From CAVZCC01 sp963773765 (lineage in GTDB: Bacteria > Actinomycetota > Acidimicrobiia > Acidimicrobiales > Microtrichaceae), in NCBI GenBank assembly GCA_963773765.1, contig CAVZCC010000001.1, positions 682,001 through 746,000 on the forward strand: a DNA stretch of 64,000 bases, given 5' to 3'. Below are positions 1-8,975 of the stretch, in pieces. The stretch's first letter is position 1. Every line of letters starts with the position of its first letter. The notes under the pieces are model-generated. The model was not told the DNA's origin and did no database searches. It was given only the letters and a program-made list of their open reading frames with translations. A program made the translations under genes and the position numbers.

Positions 1-648
1 CAGGTGGTGGCGGCCCAGCGTGCCGCCGGGGACCGGCGGGTGGCCAACGTGGTGTTCATGGGCATGGGCGAGCCCCTGGCCAACTTCGACAACACGTGGG
101 CCGCCGTGCACCGCATGCACGACGGCCTGGGGATCGGTGCCCGGCACCTCACCATCTCCACCGTCGGCCTGATCCCCGGCATCCGGTTGCTCGCCGCGGC
201 CGACCTCCCCGTCAACCTCGCCGTCTCGCTGCACGCGGCGGACGACGCCCTCCGCGACGACCTGGTGCCGATCAACCGGCGCTACCCGCTGGAGGACCTG
301 ATGGACGCCTGCGAGGAGTACGTGGCGGCCACCCACCGCCGGGTCAGCTTCGAGTGGGCGATGATCAGCGGCGTCAACGACCGCTTCGTCGACGCCGAGC
401 GCCTCAGCCGCCTGGCCCTGCGGCTGCGGGCGCACGTGAACCTGATCCCCCTGAACGCCACGCCCGGCTACGCGGTGCAGGGCTCCTCCGGTAACCGGGT
501 GCGGGCCTTCGCCCAGGACCTGGCCGACCGCGGCGTCAACGTGACCGTCCGGGACACCCGGGGCTCGGACATCGACGCCGCCTGCGGCCAGCTGCGGGCC
601 GGGCACGAGGCCCGACCCGTGCCTCCCCCACGCCGGCGCGACCGCTGA
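1..648 (+). CDS. rlmN: 23S rRNA/tRNA adenine C2-methyltransferase RlmN, 3' part
   Basis: The window opens inside this gene, so only the last 215 codons are present, read in frame from base 1. RlmN is a cytosolic radical-SAM enzyme that methylates C2 of A2503 in 23S rRNA and A37 of some tRNAs. Visible family motifs are GMGEPLANFD, SLHAADD, PLNATPG and DIDAACGQL; the Cys of the last motif carries the methyl group in the E. coli enzyme. The CxxxC cluster motif lies upstream of the window and cannot be checked. The last 20 or so residues form a basic, proline-rich tail. The next gene is convergent, 30 bases away. Confidence 0.93.
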   Translation, partial: QVVAAQRAAGDRRVANVVFMGMGEPLANFDNTWAAVHRMHDGLGIGARHLTISTVGLIPGIRLLAAADLPVNLAVSLHAADDALRDDLVPINRRYPLEDLMDACEEYVAATHRRVSFEWAMISGVNDRFVDAERLSRLALRLRAHVNLIPLNATPGYAVQGSSGNRVRAFAQDLADRGVNVTVRDTRGSDIDAACGQLRAGHEARPVPPPRRRDR

Positions 649-678
649 GATCGTCCGCCGGCACCGGACGGGCAGCGC

Positions 679-1401
679 TCACCAACCCACCGCCGCCGCC
701 ACCGCGTCCGCCGCGGCCCGGGTGGCGGCGCCGGTGTCACGGGCCACCCGTGCCAGCCGGGCCACCCGCCACGGGCGCGGGCCCAGGTACCGGACGAGGG
801 CGCGGACGTCGGCCCTGCCGTCGGCCCCCACCAGGCCCGCGACGTCCTGGTCCACGAGGCCGTCGGCCGGACGGTCGCTGATGCCACGGAAGGCCGACCA
901 CCGGACCCCGGCACCGTCGCAGATGTCCGCCACGGCGGCGGTCTCCATGTCCACCGCCACCACGCCGGCGCGCCGGTGGCCGTCCAGGACGGCGGGCTCG
1001 AGCCAACCGTCGGTGGTCACCACCCCGCCCGCCGGGTCGACGGCACCGAGCCGGGTGGCCGGGAAGGACCGGCCGGTTCGGGCGTCGAGCGCGAAGGCGG
1101 GTGAGACCAGGTCACCGACGGCGAGCCCGGCACCGATGGCGCCGGCGACACCGGTGACCACGACGTGGTCGGGGCCGAACCGGTCGATGGCCCGGAGCGT
1201 CGCCTCCCGGGCCGGGCCGGTCCCCACCCCGGCCGCCACGACGGTGACGGTCCGGCCGTCCCGGGCACCGCCCCAGTGCCGGTCGGGACCCGTCCCCGCC
1301 GGCGCCAGGCCGAGCCGGGACACGACCGGCCGCAGCTCGATGCGCATGGGCGCCAGCACCAGGACCCGGACCGGACCCGGGTGACCGTCCGGACCGCTCA
1401 C
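679..1401 (-). CDS. Nucleosidase of the purine/MTA-SAH phosphorylase superfamily
   Basis: A 240-residue protein of the nucleoside phosphorylase/nucleosidase fold. Motifs seen are VVAAGVGTGPA, VVVTGVAGAIG followed by VGDLVSP, then VDMETAAVA and FRGISD, which match the substrate-binding Glu and catalytic Asp region of MTA/SAH nucleosidases and relatives. The exact substrate cannot be read from sequence: MTA/SAH, futalosine and hopanoid-linked HpnG-type activities all share these motifs. The start is taken as the GTG at 1401, which overlaps the stop of the upstream nucleotidyltransferase (GTGA), so the two are probably translationally coupled; an internal ATG at 1347 is an alternative. Confidence 0.7.
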   Translation of the reverse strand: MSGPDGHPGPVRVLVLAPMRIELRPVVSRLGLAPAGTGPDRHWGGARDGRTVTVVAAGVGTGPAREATLRAIDRFGPDHVVVTGVAGAIGAGLAVGDLVSPAFALDARTGRSFPATRLGAVDPAGGVVTTDGWLEPAVLDGHRRAGVVAVDMETAAVADICDGAGVRWSAFRGISDRPADGLVDQDVAGLVGADGRADVRALVRYLGPRPWRVARLARVARDTGAATRAAADAVAAAVGW

Positions 1402-2147
1402 CGCACCAGGACCGTGATGCCCTCGGCCCGGATGGCGTCCACCAGGTGCTCCCCCGCCGCCACCTCGCTGCCGGACCACACCACGCAGCGCTGCACCGTC
1501 CCCTCCACCTTGGCCCCCGCACCGATCACCGATCGGCCGCCGGACACCGCGAGGTTGGCCCGCAGGTAGTCCGCCGGGGTGCCGCAGTCCACCACCGTCC
1601 CGGCCGCGGCCACCGCGTCGATCCGGCCCGCCGCCGCCTCCTCCCGCCACAGCACCTCCCACAGCCCCGACGGCTCCTCGTCCAGGCCGGCGATCATCGG
1701 TGCCGGCACGATGGAGGCCACCACACCGCTGCGGGGCCCGAACGGCAGCGGTCCGGTCGACAGGATGCGGATGCGTTCGCCGTCCCAGCCCCGGACGAAG
1801 GCGGCCAGGTCCTCGGTGTGCCAGGTGTCGGCGTTGCCCACCAGCGCGGACCGGCCGTCCAGCCACCCCCGCAGCCGGGACAGCGCACCTGCGGTGCCCA
1901 ACGCCACGGGCTCCTCCACCGACACGTGGACGTCGGGGTGCCCGGCCAGGTACGCCTCCATGGCGTCGCGACCGTGGTGCACGTTGACCGCGACCGGACC
2001 CACGGCCGGCGTCACGGCGGCGAGCGCCCAGTCCACCAGCGGACGATCCCCCACCGGGCACAACGCCTTGGGCCGGAGCAGGCTCAGCGGGCGGAGCCGG
2101 GTCCCCGCACCGGCGGCCAGAACGACTCCTGCCAGACTGTCAGCCAT
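1398..2147 (-). CDS. Sugar-phosphate nucleotidyltransferase
   Basis: A 249-residue NTP-transferase with the signature VVLAAGAGTRLRPL...RPKALCPVGD near the N-terminus; the G-x-G-T-R loop binds the nucleotide and the Lys of RPKAL contacts phosphate. A GNADTWH segment fits the metal-binding Asp region. The protein stops soon after the catalytic domain, with only a short C-terminal stretch (GRSVIGAGAKVEG) that looks like one or two left-handed beta-helix turns. It resembles mannose-1-phosphate guanylyltransferases and glucose-1-phosphate uridylyl/thymidylyltransferases, but the sugar is not predictable. The start ATG at 2147 shares bases with the divergent ATG at 2146; an upstream in-frame ATG at 2168 would overlap the neighbour more. 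Confidence 0.75.
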   Translation of the reverse strand: MADSLAGVVLAAGAGTRLRPLSLLRPKALCPVGDRPLVDWALAAVTPAVGPVAVNVHHGRDAMEAYLAGHPDVHVSVEEPVALGTAGALSRLRGWLDGRSALVGNADTWHTEDLAAFVRGWDGERIRILSTGPLPFGPRSGVVASIVPAPMIAGLDEEPSGLWEVLWREEAAAGRIDAVAAAGTVVDCGTPADYLRANLAVSGGRSVIGAGAKVEGTVQRCVVWSGSEVAAGEHLVDAIRAEGITVLVR

Positions 2148-2550
2148 GTCCGAGCGCCGTTGGTACAACCCACGACTCCCCCAGACCTTGGTGATCAGCC
2201 AGTTCCTGCTCTACTTCAACGCCGTGTTCCTGGCGCTGGGGCTGCTCACCGGCGGGCTGCTGTCGTCGTTCCTGGGGGCGGTGCTCCTGCTGGGCAGCCT
2301 GGCGGCGAACGTGTACGGCGCCTGGGGCATCGCCAACGAGATGAAGCGCGGCTACCAGGTGGCGGTGGTGGCGTCGTTCCTGCCGATCGCGGTGCGGCTG
2401 GTGGTGGCCCTGGAGGCCGGAGCGGTGATGAGCAACCTGGGATTCATCTTCATCCCGGGAGGCATCCTGAACGCCATGTTCGTCTACGCCCTGATCGCCC
2501 TGCTGCTGCACACGCAGTCCCGGGAGTACCAGCGGGTCTGGTTCTCCTGA
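2146..2550 (+). CDS. Small four-helix membrane protein, unknown function
   Basis: A 134-residue protein with about four hydrophobic segments (roughly residues 13-35, 38-60, 68-88 and 96-122), so an integral membrane protein of the inner membrane. No catalytic motif is visible and I do not recognise the family. Its ATG lies in the sequence CATG, so this gene and the minus-strand nucleotidyltransferase start on overlapping bases and cannot both have upstream leaders free of the other's coding sequence. A CAGACT hexamer seven bases before the ATG is a weak candidate -10 element. Codon use matches the neighbours. Confidence 0.7.
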   Translation: MSERRWYNPRLPQTLVISQFLLYFNAVFLALGLLTGGLLSSFLGAVLLLGSLAANVYGAWGIANEMKRGYQVAVVASFLPIAVRLVVALEAGAVMSNLGFIFIPGGILNAMFVYALIALLLHTQSREYQRVWFS

Positions 2551-2592
2551 GCGGGCTGGCCGATGGTGGGACACCGCTGACATGATCGCGCC

Positions 2593-3054
2593 ATGACGAC
2601 CGAGGTGAACGGGATCGCAGGACTGAAGGAACTGGTCGGGACCCATCTGGGGTACTCCGACTGGCTGGAGATCACCCAGGAGCGGGTGAACACCTTCGCC
2701 GACGCCACGGGGGACCACCAGTGGATCCACGTGGACCCGGAACGGGCCACGGCCGAGTCGCCCTTCGGCGGGCCCATCGCCCACGGGTACCTGACCCTGT
2801 CGCTCGGGCCGGTGCTGATGCCGCAGATCCTGCGGGTCAACGGCACCCGGATGGGCGTGAACTACGGCTGCGGCAAGGTGCGGTTCCCCTCGCCGGTGCC
2901 GGTCGGGTCCAACCTGCGCCTCGGCGCCCACCTGGACGCGGTGGACGACCTGGGCGGTGGCTGGGCCCAGATCTCCATGACCTTCACCTTCGAGGTGGAG
3001 GGGGCGGACAAGCCGGCCTGCGTGGCCGAGATCATCTTCCGCTACGCCGAGTAG
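2593..3054 (+). CDS. MaoC-like (R)-specific enoyl-CoA hydratase family protein
   Basis: A 153-residue single hot-dog-fold protein of the MaoC/NodN group, which hydrates trans-2-enoyl-CoA or related acyl thioesters. The catalytic Asp/His motif is seen as FADATGDHQWIHVDPERA near residues 36-53, followed by GPIAHGYLTLSL, the helix that lines the CoA pocket. Length is normal for a one-domain member. CATGAT lies six bases before the ATG and there is no Shine-Dalgarno, so the message may be leaderless. Its true substrate is unknown; acyl-CoA synthetase and acyl-CoA dehydrogenase genes elsewhere in the window make fatty-acid or steroid side-chain metabolism plausible. Confidence 0.85.
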   Translation: MTTEVNGIAGLKELVGTHLGYSDWLEITQERVNTFADATGDHQWIHVDPERATAESPFGGPIAHGYLTLSLGPVLMPQILRVNGTRMGVNYGCGKVRFPSPVPVGSNLRLGAHLDAVDDLGGGWAQISMTFTFEVEGADKPACVAEIIFRYAE

Positions 3055-3095
3055 CCAGCCCGGGCCCGGGCGGGTCCACCCGGACGCTGCCATGA

Positions 3096-4050
3096 CTACC
3101 TGAACTCGGGCATCACCTTGGTGGCCAGCAGCCGCAGGGTCTCGTCCTCGGGGTAGTCCGAGCACCACGGCACGATGCCCCCGCAGCCCAGCTCCCGGTA
3201 CTCGGCCAGCTTCTCGCACACCTGCTCGGGCGTCCCCACCAGGTTGCCGTCGCGCCAGGAGTCGAACTCCTCACCCCAGAAGCTGCCGCGTGCCTCCTGC
3301 GATGATCTCGGCCTCGTCCTCGCGGATGAAGACCTCCGGCGACCACGTCCTGGTGATCTCGTCGTAGTCCCGGCCCACGGCACGGCAGTGCTCCTGGAGG
3401 ACCTCGCACTTGTGGCTCCACTCGTGGGGCTTGCCCCCGAAGTTGGACCGGTCCGCGTGACGGGCCACCACCCGCAGGGTCAGCTGCTCACCACCGCCGC
3501 CGATCCACACCGGCGGGTGCGGGTCCTGCACCGGCTTGGGGTCGCACTGGGCACCGGCCACCTGGAAGTGGCGGCCGTCGTAGGTGGCGTCGGGCTCCGC
3601 CCACATGAGCTTCACGATCTCGACGGTCTCGCGCAGCACCCGGATCCGGTCCGCGGCCGACGGGAAGTCGTAGCCGTAGGCCCGGTACTCCTGGTCGTAC
3701 CACCCGGCACCGATGCCCCAGTCCAGCCGGCCGCCGGAGATGACGTCGACGGTCGAGGTGATCTTGGCCACCAGGGCCGGGTTCCGGTAGCCGGCACAGC
3801 TGACCATCTGGCCCAGGCGGATGGTGGAGGTGGACGCGGCCAGCGCCGCGATGGTGCTCCAGCACTCGAAGACGGTCTCGTGGGCGGGCACCGGCACGTT
3901 GTGGACGTGGTCGTAGACCCACACCGAGTCGAGCCCCAGCTCCTCGGCCAGGCGGGCGGTGCGGACGGTGGTGGCCCACTTGTCCTGCGGGTCCTCGATG
4001 CCGGCGAGCTCCATCTTCCATCCCTGGGGGGCGAACACGCCGAAGATCAT
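3096..4050 (-). CDS. LLM-class (F420-type) oxidoreductase, frameshifted
   Basis: A luciferase-like monooxygenase-fold oxidoreductase; actinobacterial members usually use coenzyme F420. The N-terminal part reads MIFGVFAPQGWKMELAGI, then LAEELGLDSVWVYDHVH, GRLDWGIGAGWYDQEYRAYG and WIGGGGEQLTLRVVARHADR, all typical. Near 3295 the frame changes: the first frame stops at 3271, while the downstream frame continues with GSFWGEEFDSW and NLVGTPEQVCEKLAEYRELG to the stop at 3096. Removing one base restores a 317-residue protein of normal length, so I treat this as one gene with a probable sequence error. The substrate is unknown. Confidence 0.82.
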
Positions 4051-4125
4051 CAGGCTCCTTCCAACAGCCGCAGTGCGCAGTCCCTGACGCCGCGCACGGT
4101 AGCCGACCGGGCATCGGACTTCCCT

Positions 4126-4178
4126 CCGGTACGGGGAGGTTGTCCCCGGGTCGCCGGTACGGAGGTTGTCCCGGGTCG
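4126..4178. repeat. Tandem imperfect repeat in a divergent promoter region
   Basis: Two head-to-tail copies sit at 4126-4153 and 4154-4178, each built around GGAGGTTGTCC followed by CGGGTCG. The copies differ only by extra G and C bases in the first one. They lie in the 271-base gap between the oxidoreductase (minus) and the secreted hydrolase (plus), so they could be operator half-sites or a recent duplication. Nothing else is recognised in this gap except the hexamer at 4310. Confidence 0.55.
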
Positions 4179-4309
4179 CGACCGCGACGCCGGCCACGAC
4201 CGCTGCCCGCGGGCAGGCCGGCGCGACCCGCGATTCGTCCCCCCCGGAGATGGGCATCCCGGCCGTGGGAGGAGGGTCCCGGTGCCATGGCCCAGCGGGG
4301 GCCCGCCCC

Positions 4310-4315
4310 TAGGCT
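4310..4315 (+). promoter_or_regulatory. Candidate -10 hexamer TAGGCT, leaderless
   Basis: Six bases separate this hexamer from the GTG at 4322, which would place the transcription start on the first base of the start codon. No Shine-Dalgarno is present. Confidence 0.5.
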
Positions 4316-4321
4316 GCCCCG

Positions 4322-5872
4322 GTGTCCCGAGCGAGGTGGGTGCTGCTGACCGCGGTCGTCGCGGTTGCCGTGACCCTCGGCCCGACGGCCTGCGGGGGCG
4401 GCGACGCGGCGCCCCGGGCCGACTCGGGCCCGCGGCCCACCACCACGGCGGCACCCCCGGCCACCACCGCGGCACCCGCCCCGACCACCTCCCCGGACGG
4501 CACCGCGGTCGCCACGGGGTTCCCGGAGGACTGGACGCCACCGACGCTGCGGTGGCGGGACTGTGACCTGGGCGTCGACGCCCGGTGCGCCACGCTCACG
4601 GTGCCCCTCGACTGGGGTGACCCGGCGGGACCCACCGTCGACCTGGCCCTCGGCCGGCTGCCGGCCACGGGCGACCGGATCGGATCGCTGATCGCCAACC
4701 CCGGCGGGCCCGGAGGGTCCGGGTTGGAGTTCCTGTCCTACGAGCCGTTCAGCACGGCGGTGAGCCGCCGGTTCGACATCGTGAGCTGGGACCCGCGTGG
4801 CGTGGGCGACTCCACCGCGGTGACCTGCGGCGATTCCACCGTCTCGGACTTCCTGGACGACGACCCCGACCCCGACGACGCGGGCGAGCAGGCCACGCTC
4901 GACGCCGACGCCGCCGCGGTGTCCGAGGAGTGCCGGGCCGACGACCTGGACCTGCTGGCCCACGTCGGCACCCGGGACGTGGCCCGGGACCTGGAGGCCA
5001 TCCGCCGGGCGTTGGGGGACGAACCCCTCACCTACGTGGGCTTCTCCTACGGCACCCAGATCGGCCAGCAGTACGCCGAGTTCTTCCCGACCCGCATCCG
5101 CGCCATGGTCCTGGACGGCGTGGTCGACCCCGCCCTGGGCTACACGGAGTTCCTGCTGGGCCAGACCGCGGCGTTCGAGCAGGCGTTCCGGGCCAACTCG
5201 GCCGCGTGCCGCGACGCCGGTCCCGACGAGTGCGGGGTGGAGGACCTCCCGGCCGCCTACGACCAGGTCCGGGAACGGGTCGAGCGGACGAGGCTGCCGG
5301 CCGACGGCCCCGACGTGGGCCCTGCGGAGTTGGCCGTCGCCGCGGTGTACACGTCGTACTCCGCCGACGGTTGGCTCGACCTGGGCCCGGCGCTGCAGCA
5401 GGCCATCGAGGACGACGACGGTCAGGCGCTGTCCGACCTGGCGCAGGGCTACTACGACTTCGGGGGCTTCACCGCCTACGCCGCCGTGGTCTGCATCGAC
5501 ACGCCCCCGCCCGCCGGGGCCGATGCCTACCGGGCGTTCGCCGACGAGGCCCGCCGGGTGTCCCCCCGCTTCGGCGGCCAGGTGGCCAACGAGCTCCTGC
5601 CCTGCGCCACCTGGCCCGTGCCCCCGGTGGCGGCCCCGTCCGCCATCACCGCCCCGGGCGCACCCCCCATCCTGGTCGTGGGCAACACCGGCGATCCGGC
5701 CACCCCCTACGACAACGCGGTGGCCGTGGCCGACCAGCTGTCCTCCGGGGTGCTGGTCACCGCAGACATCGACGGCCACACCGCCTACGGCATCGACCGG
5801 TGCGTGACCCGGGTGGTGGACCGGTACCTGATCGACCTGACGGTCCCACCGGCCGATCCCCGGTGTGGGTGA
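4322..5872 (+). CDS. Secreted alpha/beta-hydrolase, tripeptidyl-aminopeptidase-like lipoprotein
   Basis: A 516-residue exported hydrolase. The N-terminus has a signal sequence ending in LGPTACGGG, a lipobox-like site, then a Thr/Ala/Pro-rich linker, so it is probably a membrane-anchored lipoprotein on the outer face of the membrane. The hydrolase domain shows IANPGGPGGSG (oxyanion loop) and VGFSYGTQIGQ, where the Ser of GFSYG is the nucleophile. DGVVDP, a late CxxTWPVP segment and DIDGHTAYG (catalytic His) follow, as in the TAP/SlpD-type peptidases of Streptomyces. Length and order match that family. The substrate is presumably short peptides. Confidence 0.85.
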   Translation: MSRARWVLLTAVVAVAVTLGPTACGGGDAAPRADSGPRPTTTAAPPATTAAPAPTTSPDGTAVATGFPEDWTPPTLRWRDCDLGVDARCATLTVPLDWGDPAGPTVDLALGRLPATGDRIGSLIANPGGPGGSGLEFLSYEPFSTAVSRRFDIVSWDPRGVGDSTAVTCGDSTVSDFLDDDPDPDDAGEQATLDADAAAVSEECRADDLDLLAHVGTRDVARDLEAIRRALGDEPLTYVGFSYGTQIGQQYAEFFPTRIRAMVLDGVVDPALGYTEFLLGQTAAFEQAFRANSAACRDAGPDECGVEDLPAAYDQVRERVERTRLPADGPDVGPAELAVAAVYTSYSADGWLDLGPALQQAIEDDDGQALSDLAQGYYDFGGFTAYAAVVCIDTPPPAGADAYRAFADEARRVSPRFGGQVANELLPCATWPVPPVAAPSAITAPGAPPILVVGNTGDPATPYDNAVAVADQLSSGVLVTADIDGHTAYGIDRCVTRVVDRYLIDLTVPPADPRCG

Positions 5873-5936
5873 ACCCGGCCCATCCCCTACGATCCGGCCC
5901 GTCCGAGACACCGAGGCGGATTCCCGGGGGGAACAC

Positions 5937-7584
5937 GTGGAGTACAACCTGGCAGCCGTGCACGAGGCCGTGGAGGCCGCGGCCCCCGACCGGGAGTGCA
6001 TCGTCACCCCCGACCGGCGCCTGACCTACCGACAGTTCGGCGACCGGACCCGGCAACTGGCCAACGCCCTGGTGGCCCGGGGACTGGGCGGGGTGACGGA
6101 CCGCGCCGGGCTGGGTGGCCACGAGTCGGGCCAGGACCACCTGGCCATCTACCTGCACAACTGCCCCGAGTACCTGGAGTCCATGGTCGGCTCCTACAAG
6201 GCCCGGGTCGCGCCGTTCAACGTGAACTACCGCTACGTGGCGGAGGAGCTGGAGTACCTGCTGAACGACTCCGGGGCCCGGGCCGTCGTGTTCCACTCCG
6301 CCTTCGCCCCCACCCTGGCCGAGGTCCGCGACCGCCTGCCCGCCCTGGAGGTCCTGCTGCAGGTCGCCGACGACTCCGGCAACGGACTGCTGCCCGGCGC
6401 CGTCTGGTACGAGGAGGCGCTCGCGGCCCAGCCCACGACCCTGCCGGACGAGCTCGTGGCCTCCTGGTCGCCCGACGACCTGTACATCCTGTACACCGGC
6501 GGCACCACGGGCATGCCCAAGGGGGTGCTGTGGCGCCAGGCCGACATCTTCGTGGCCGCCATGGGCGGACGGCGCCTGGACAACCAGGAGGAGTGGGCCT
6601 CGATCGACGAGATCGTGGCCAACACCGCCAACGGCGGGGCCCGCCTGCTGCCCGGCCCGCCGTTCATGCACGGCGCCGCGCACTGGATGGCGTTCAACGC
6701 CTTCACCAACGCGAACACCCTGGTGCTGCCGTCGGTGGTGGAGCGCCTGGACGTGGACGACCTGCTGCGCCACCATCGCCGCCGAGGGCGTGAACATCGT
6801 CCTGATCGTCGGTGACGCCTTCGGCCGCCCCCTGGTGGAGGGCATCGAGGCCGGCGGTGCCGACCTGAGCTCGGTGCTGGCCATCGTGTCCGGCGGCGCC
6901 GCGCTGTCCGCCGGCATCAAGGCCCGGCTGTTGGAGGCGCTGCCGTCGATCATGGTCCTGGACGGCCTGGGCTCGTCCGAGACGGGCCAGCAGGGCAGCC
7001 AGCTCACCGCCGCCGGCCAGGAGACCTCCACCGGCGACTTCACCCCCGGTCCCGGCATGTGCATCCTGTCCGAGGACCTGACCGAGGTGCTGGAGCCCGG
7101 CCACGACGAGATGGGCTGGCTGGGCCAGACGGGGCGCGTGCCCCTCGGCTACCTGGGCGACGCCGCCAAGACCGCCCGCACCTTCCCGGCCATCGACGGC
7201 GTCCGCTACTCGGTGCCGGGTGACCGGGCCCGGGTGACCGCGGACGGCCGGCTGGAGCTCTACGGCCGTGACTCGGTCACCATCAACTCCGGCGGCGAGA
7301 AGATCTTCGCCGAGGAGGTGGAGCAGGCCCTGGTGCGCCACCCCGCCGTCTTCGACTGCGTGGTCACCGGACGGCCGTCGGAACGCTGGGGCAACGAGGT
7401 GGTCGCCGTGGTGCAGCTGGCGGACGGCACCGACGCCTCCGACGAGGACCTCCTGGAGGAGGCCGCCCGCCACGTGGCCCGCTACAAGCTGCCCAAGGCG
7501 ATCGTCCGCCGCACCGAGATCCAGCGCTCCCCGTCGGGCAAGGCCGACTACCGCTGGGCCAAGGCGCAGGCCACCGCCGAATGA
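5937..7584 (+). CDS. Acyl-CoA synthetase (AMP-dependent, FadD-like), frameshifted
   Basis: An ANL-superfamily enzyme that activates a carboxylic acid to acyl-AMP and then acyl-CoA. The start is the GTG at 5937 behind a G-rich Shine-Dalgarno. The phosphate-binding loop YTGGTTGMPKGVLW is clear. The frame breaks near 6768: upstream reads DVDDLLR and the next frame continues IAAEGVNIVLIVGDAFGRPL, so one extra base is present. The second part holds DGLGSSETG, the YSVPGDRARV hinge region and the C-terminal SPSGKADYRW lysine motif. Corrected length is 548 residues. It is an actinobacterial FadD type for fatty or aromatic acids; the chain length is unknown. Confidence 0.85.
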
Positions 7585-8228
7585 GCGCCACGGCCGGGCC
7601 GGGCGGATGGTCCGCGGGCGACAGCACCGTCGTGGTGTTCGACCTGGGCAACGTGGTCATCCCCTGGGACCGGCGCGCCGCCCTCTCCCGGTTCGTGGAG
7701 GACCCGGCCGAGGTCCAGCGCCTGGCCGACGAGGTCTTCGACCTGGAGGCCAACCTCCACCTGGACCGGGGCTCCACCATCGACCAGGTCCGTGCCGTCA
7801 TGGAGGAGCGCCACCCCGGCCACGGCTGGGTGGTGGACGGCTACGTGGAGCACTTCCGCCACAGCCTGGGCGAGACGATCCCCGGCACCGCCGCCCTCAT
7901 CGAGGACCTGCTGGCCGCGGACGTCCGCTGCGTCGGGCTGTCCAACTGGTCCGCCATCTGCTTCGAGGGCATCCCGGATGCCTACCCCGTGCTCCAGCGC
8001 CTGGAGGGGATCGTCATCTCCGGCGAGGAGGGCGTGTGCAAGCCCGAGGCGGAGATCTTCCGGCGGTGCGAGCAGCGGTTCGGGTTCACCGCGACCCAGG
8101 CGCTGTTCTTCGACGACAGCGCGTCCAACGTGGCCGGGGCGGCCGCGGCGGGATGGGACGCCGAGCTGTTCACCACCCCGGAGGCGGCCCGGGCCGCGGT
8201 GGTGGCCCGGGGACTGCTCCCGGGCTGA
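7581..8228 (+). CDS. HAD-family hydrolase (HAD-IA, YihX-like)
   Basis: A 215-residue haloacid-dehalogenase-type phosphatase. Motif I is VVFDLGNVVIPWD, with Gly in place of the second Asp as in YihX/epoxide-hydrolase-domain relatives. Motif II is the Ser of GLSNWS, motif III the Lys of GVCKPE and motif IV FFDDSASN. The ATG overlaps the stop of the acyl-CoA synthetase (ATGA), so translation is probably coupled, but no functional link is evident. Substrates of this subgroup are small phosphorylated metabolites and cannot be named from sequence. Confidence 0.88.
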   Translation: MSATAGPGGWSAGDSTVVVFDLGNVVIPWDRRAALSRFVEDPAEVQRLADEVFDLEANLHLDRGSTIDQVRAVMEERHPGHGWVVDGYVEHFRHSLGETIPGTAALIEDLLAADVRCVGLSNWSAICFEGIPDAYPVLQRLEGIVISGEEGVCKPEAEIFRRCEQRFGFTATQALFFDDSASNVAGAAAAGWDAELFTTPEAARAAVVARGLLPG

Positions 8229-8238
8229 TCGCCCGCCG

Positions 8239-8244
8239 TAGGCT
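8239..8244 (+). promoter_or_regulatory. Candidate -10 hexamer TAGGCT for menG, leaderless
   Basis: The hexamer ends six bases before the GTG of menG at 8251. It lies just after the stop of the HAD gene, so menG and menF may be transcribed separately from the upstream genes. Confidence 0.5.
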
Positions 8245-8250
8245 GACGCC

Positions 8251-8975
8251 GTGCCCGACGACGCCAGGACGCTGATCCCCCGTTCCGACCAACCGCTGCC
8301 CACCGGGTCGGACAAGACGGCGTCGGTGCAGGCCATGTTCGACGTGATCGCCCCCCGCTACGACCTGGTCAACCGGGTCATGACGTTCCGCATGGACGTG
8401 GGCTGGCGGCGCCGGACCGTCGGCGCACTGGGCCTCACCCCCGGCTCGGTGGTCCTGGACCTGGCCTGCGGCACCGGTGACCTGGCCCGCGACCTGGCCG
8501 AGCGGCAGCTCGTGCCCATCGGGGCCGACCTCAGCTTCGGCATGCTGGCCGCCGCCCCCGTGCCGTTCCCCCGCATCCAGTGCGACGGGTCCGCGCTCCC
8601 CTCCCGGACGGCAGCATCGACGGGGTGACCTGCGGGTTCGCGCTGCGGAACTTCACCGACCTGGGAGCGACGCTGGCCGAACTGGGCCGGGTGGTGCGCG
8701 ACCGGGGCCGCATCGCCCTGCTGGAGGTGGCCGAGCCACCGAACCCGATCATGCGGTTCGGCCACGGCATCTACTTCGGCCAGGTGGTGCCCCGCATCGG
8801 TGGCCTCCTGTCCGACGGGGACGCCTACCGCTACCTGCCCCGCTCCGTCGCGTACCTGCCCGAGCCGGCCGAGCTGGTGGCCATGGTGGAACGGGCCGGC
8901 TTCTCGGGTGTGCGGCGCACGCTGCTGTCGGGCGGGATCGCCCAGCTCATCACCGCCACCCGGTCGGCCCGGTGA
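8251..8975 (+). CDS. menG: Demethylmenaquinone methyltransferase (UbiE/MenG), frameshifted
   Basis: A SAM-dependent methyltransferase that converts demethylmenaquinone to menaquinone, the last step of the pathway. Motif I is VVLDLACGTGDLA; MFDVIAPRYDLVNRVMTFRMD before it and GFALRNFTDLGATLAEL after it are UbiE signatures. Near 8603 one base is missing: the first frame runs into PSRTAAST while the next frame supplies LPDGSIDGVTCGF. Restoring the base gives 241 residues, the normal size. The start is GTG 8251. The stop overlaps the GTG of menF, so the two are coupled, which fits a joint role. Confidence 0.9.

Noticed and set aside
679..1401. Nucleosidase considered as futalosine hydrolase MqnB
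   Set aside because: The organism carries the classical Men pathway genes, and no other mqn gene is seen; the motifs do not separate the two activities.
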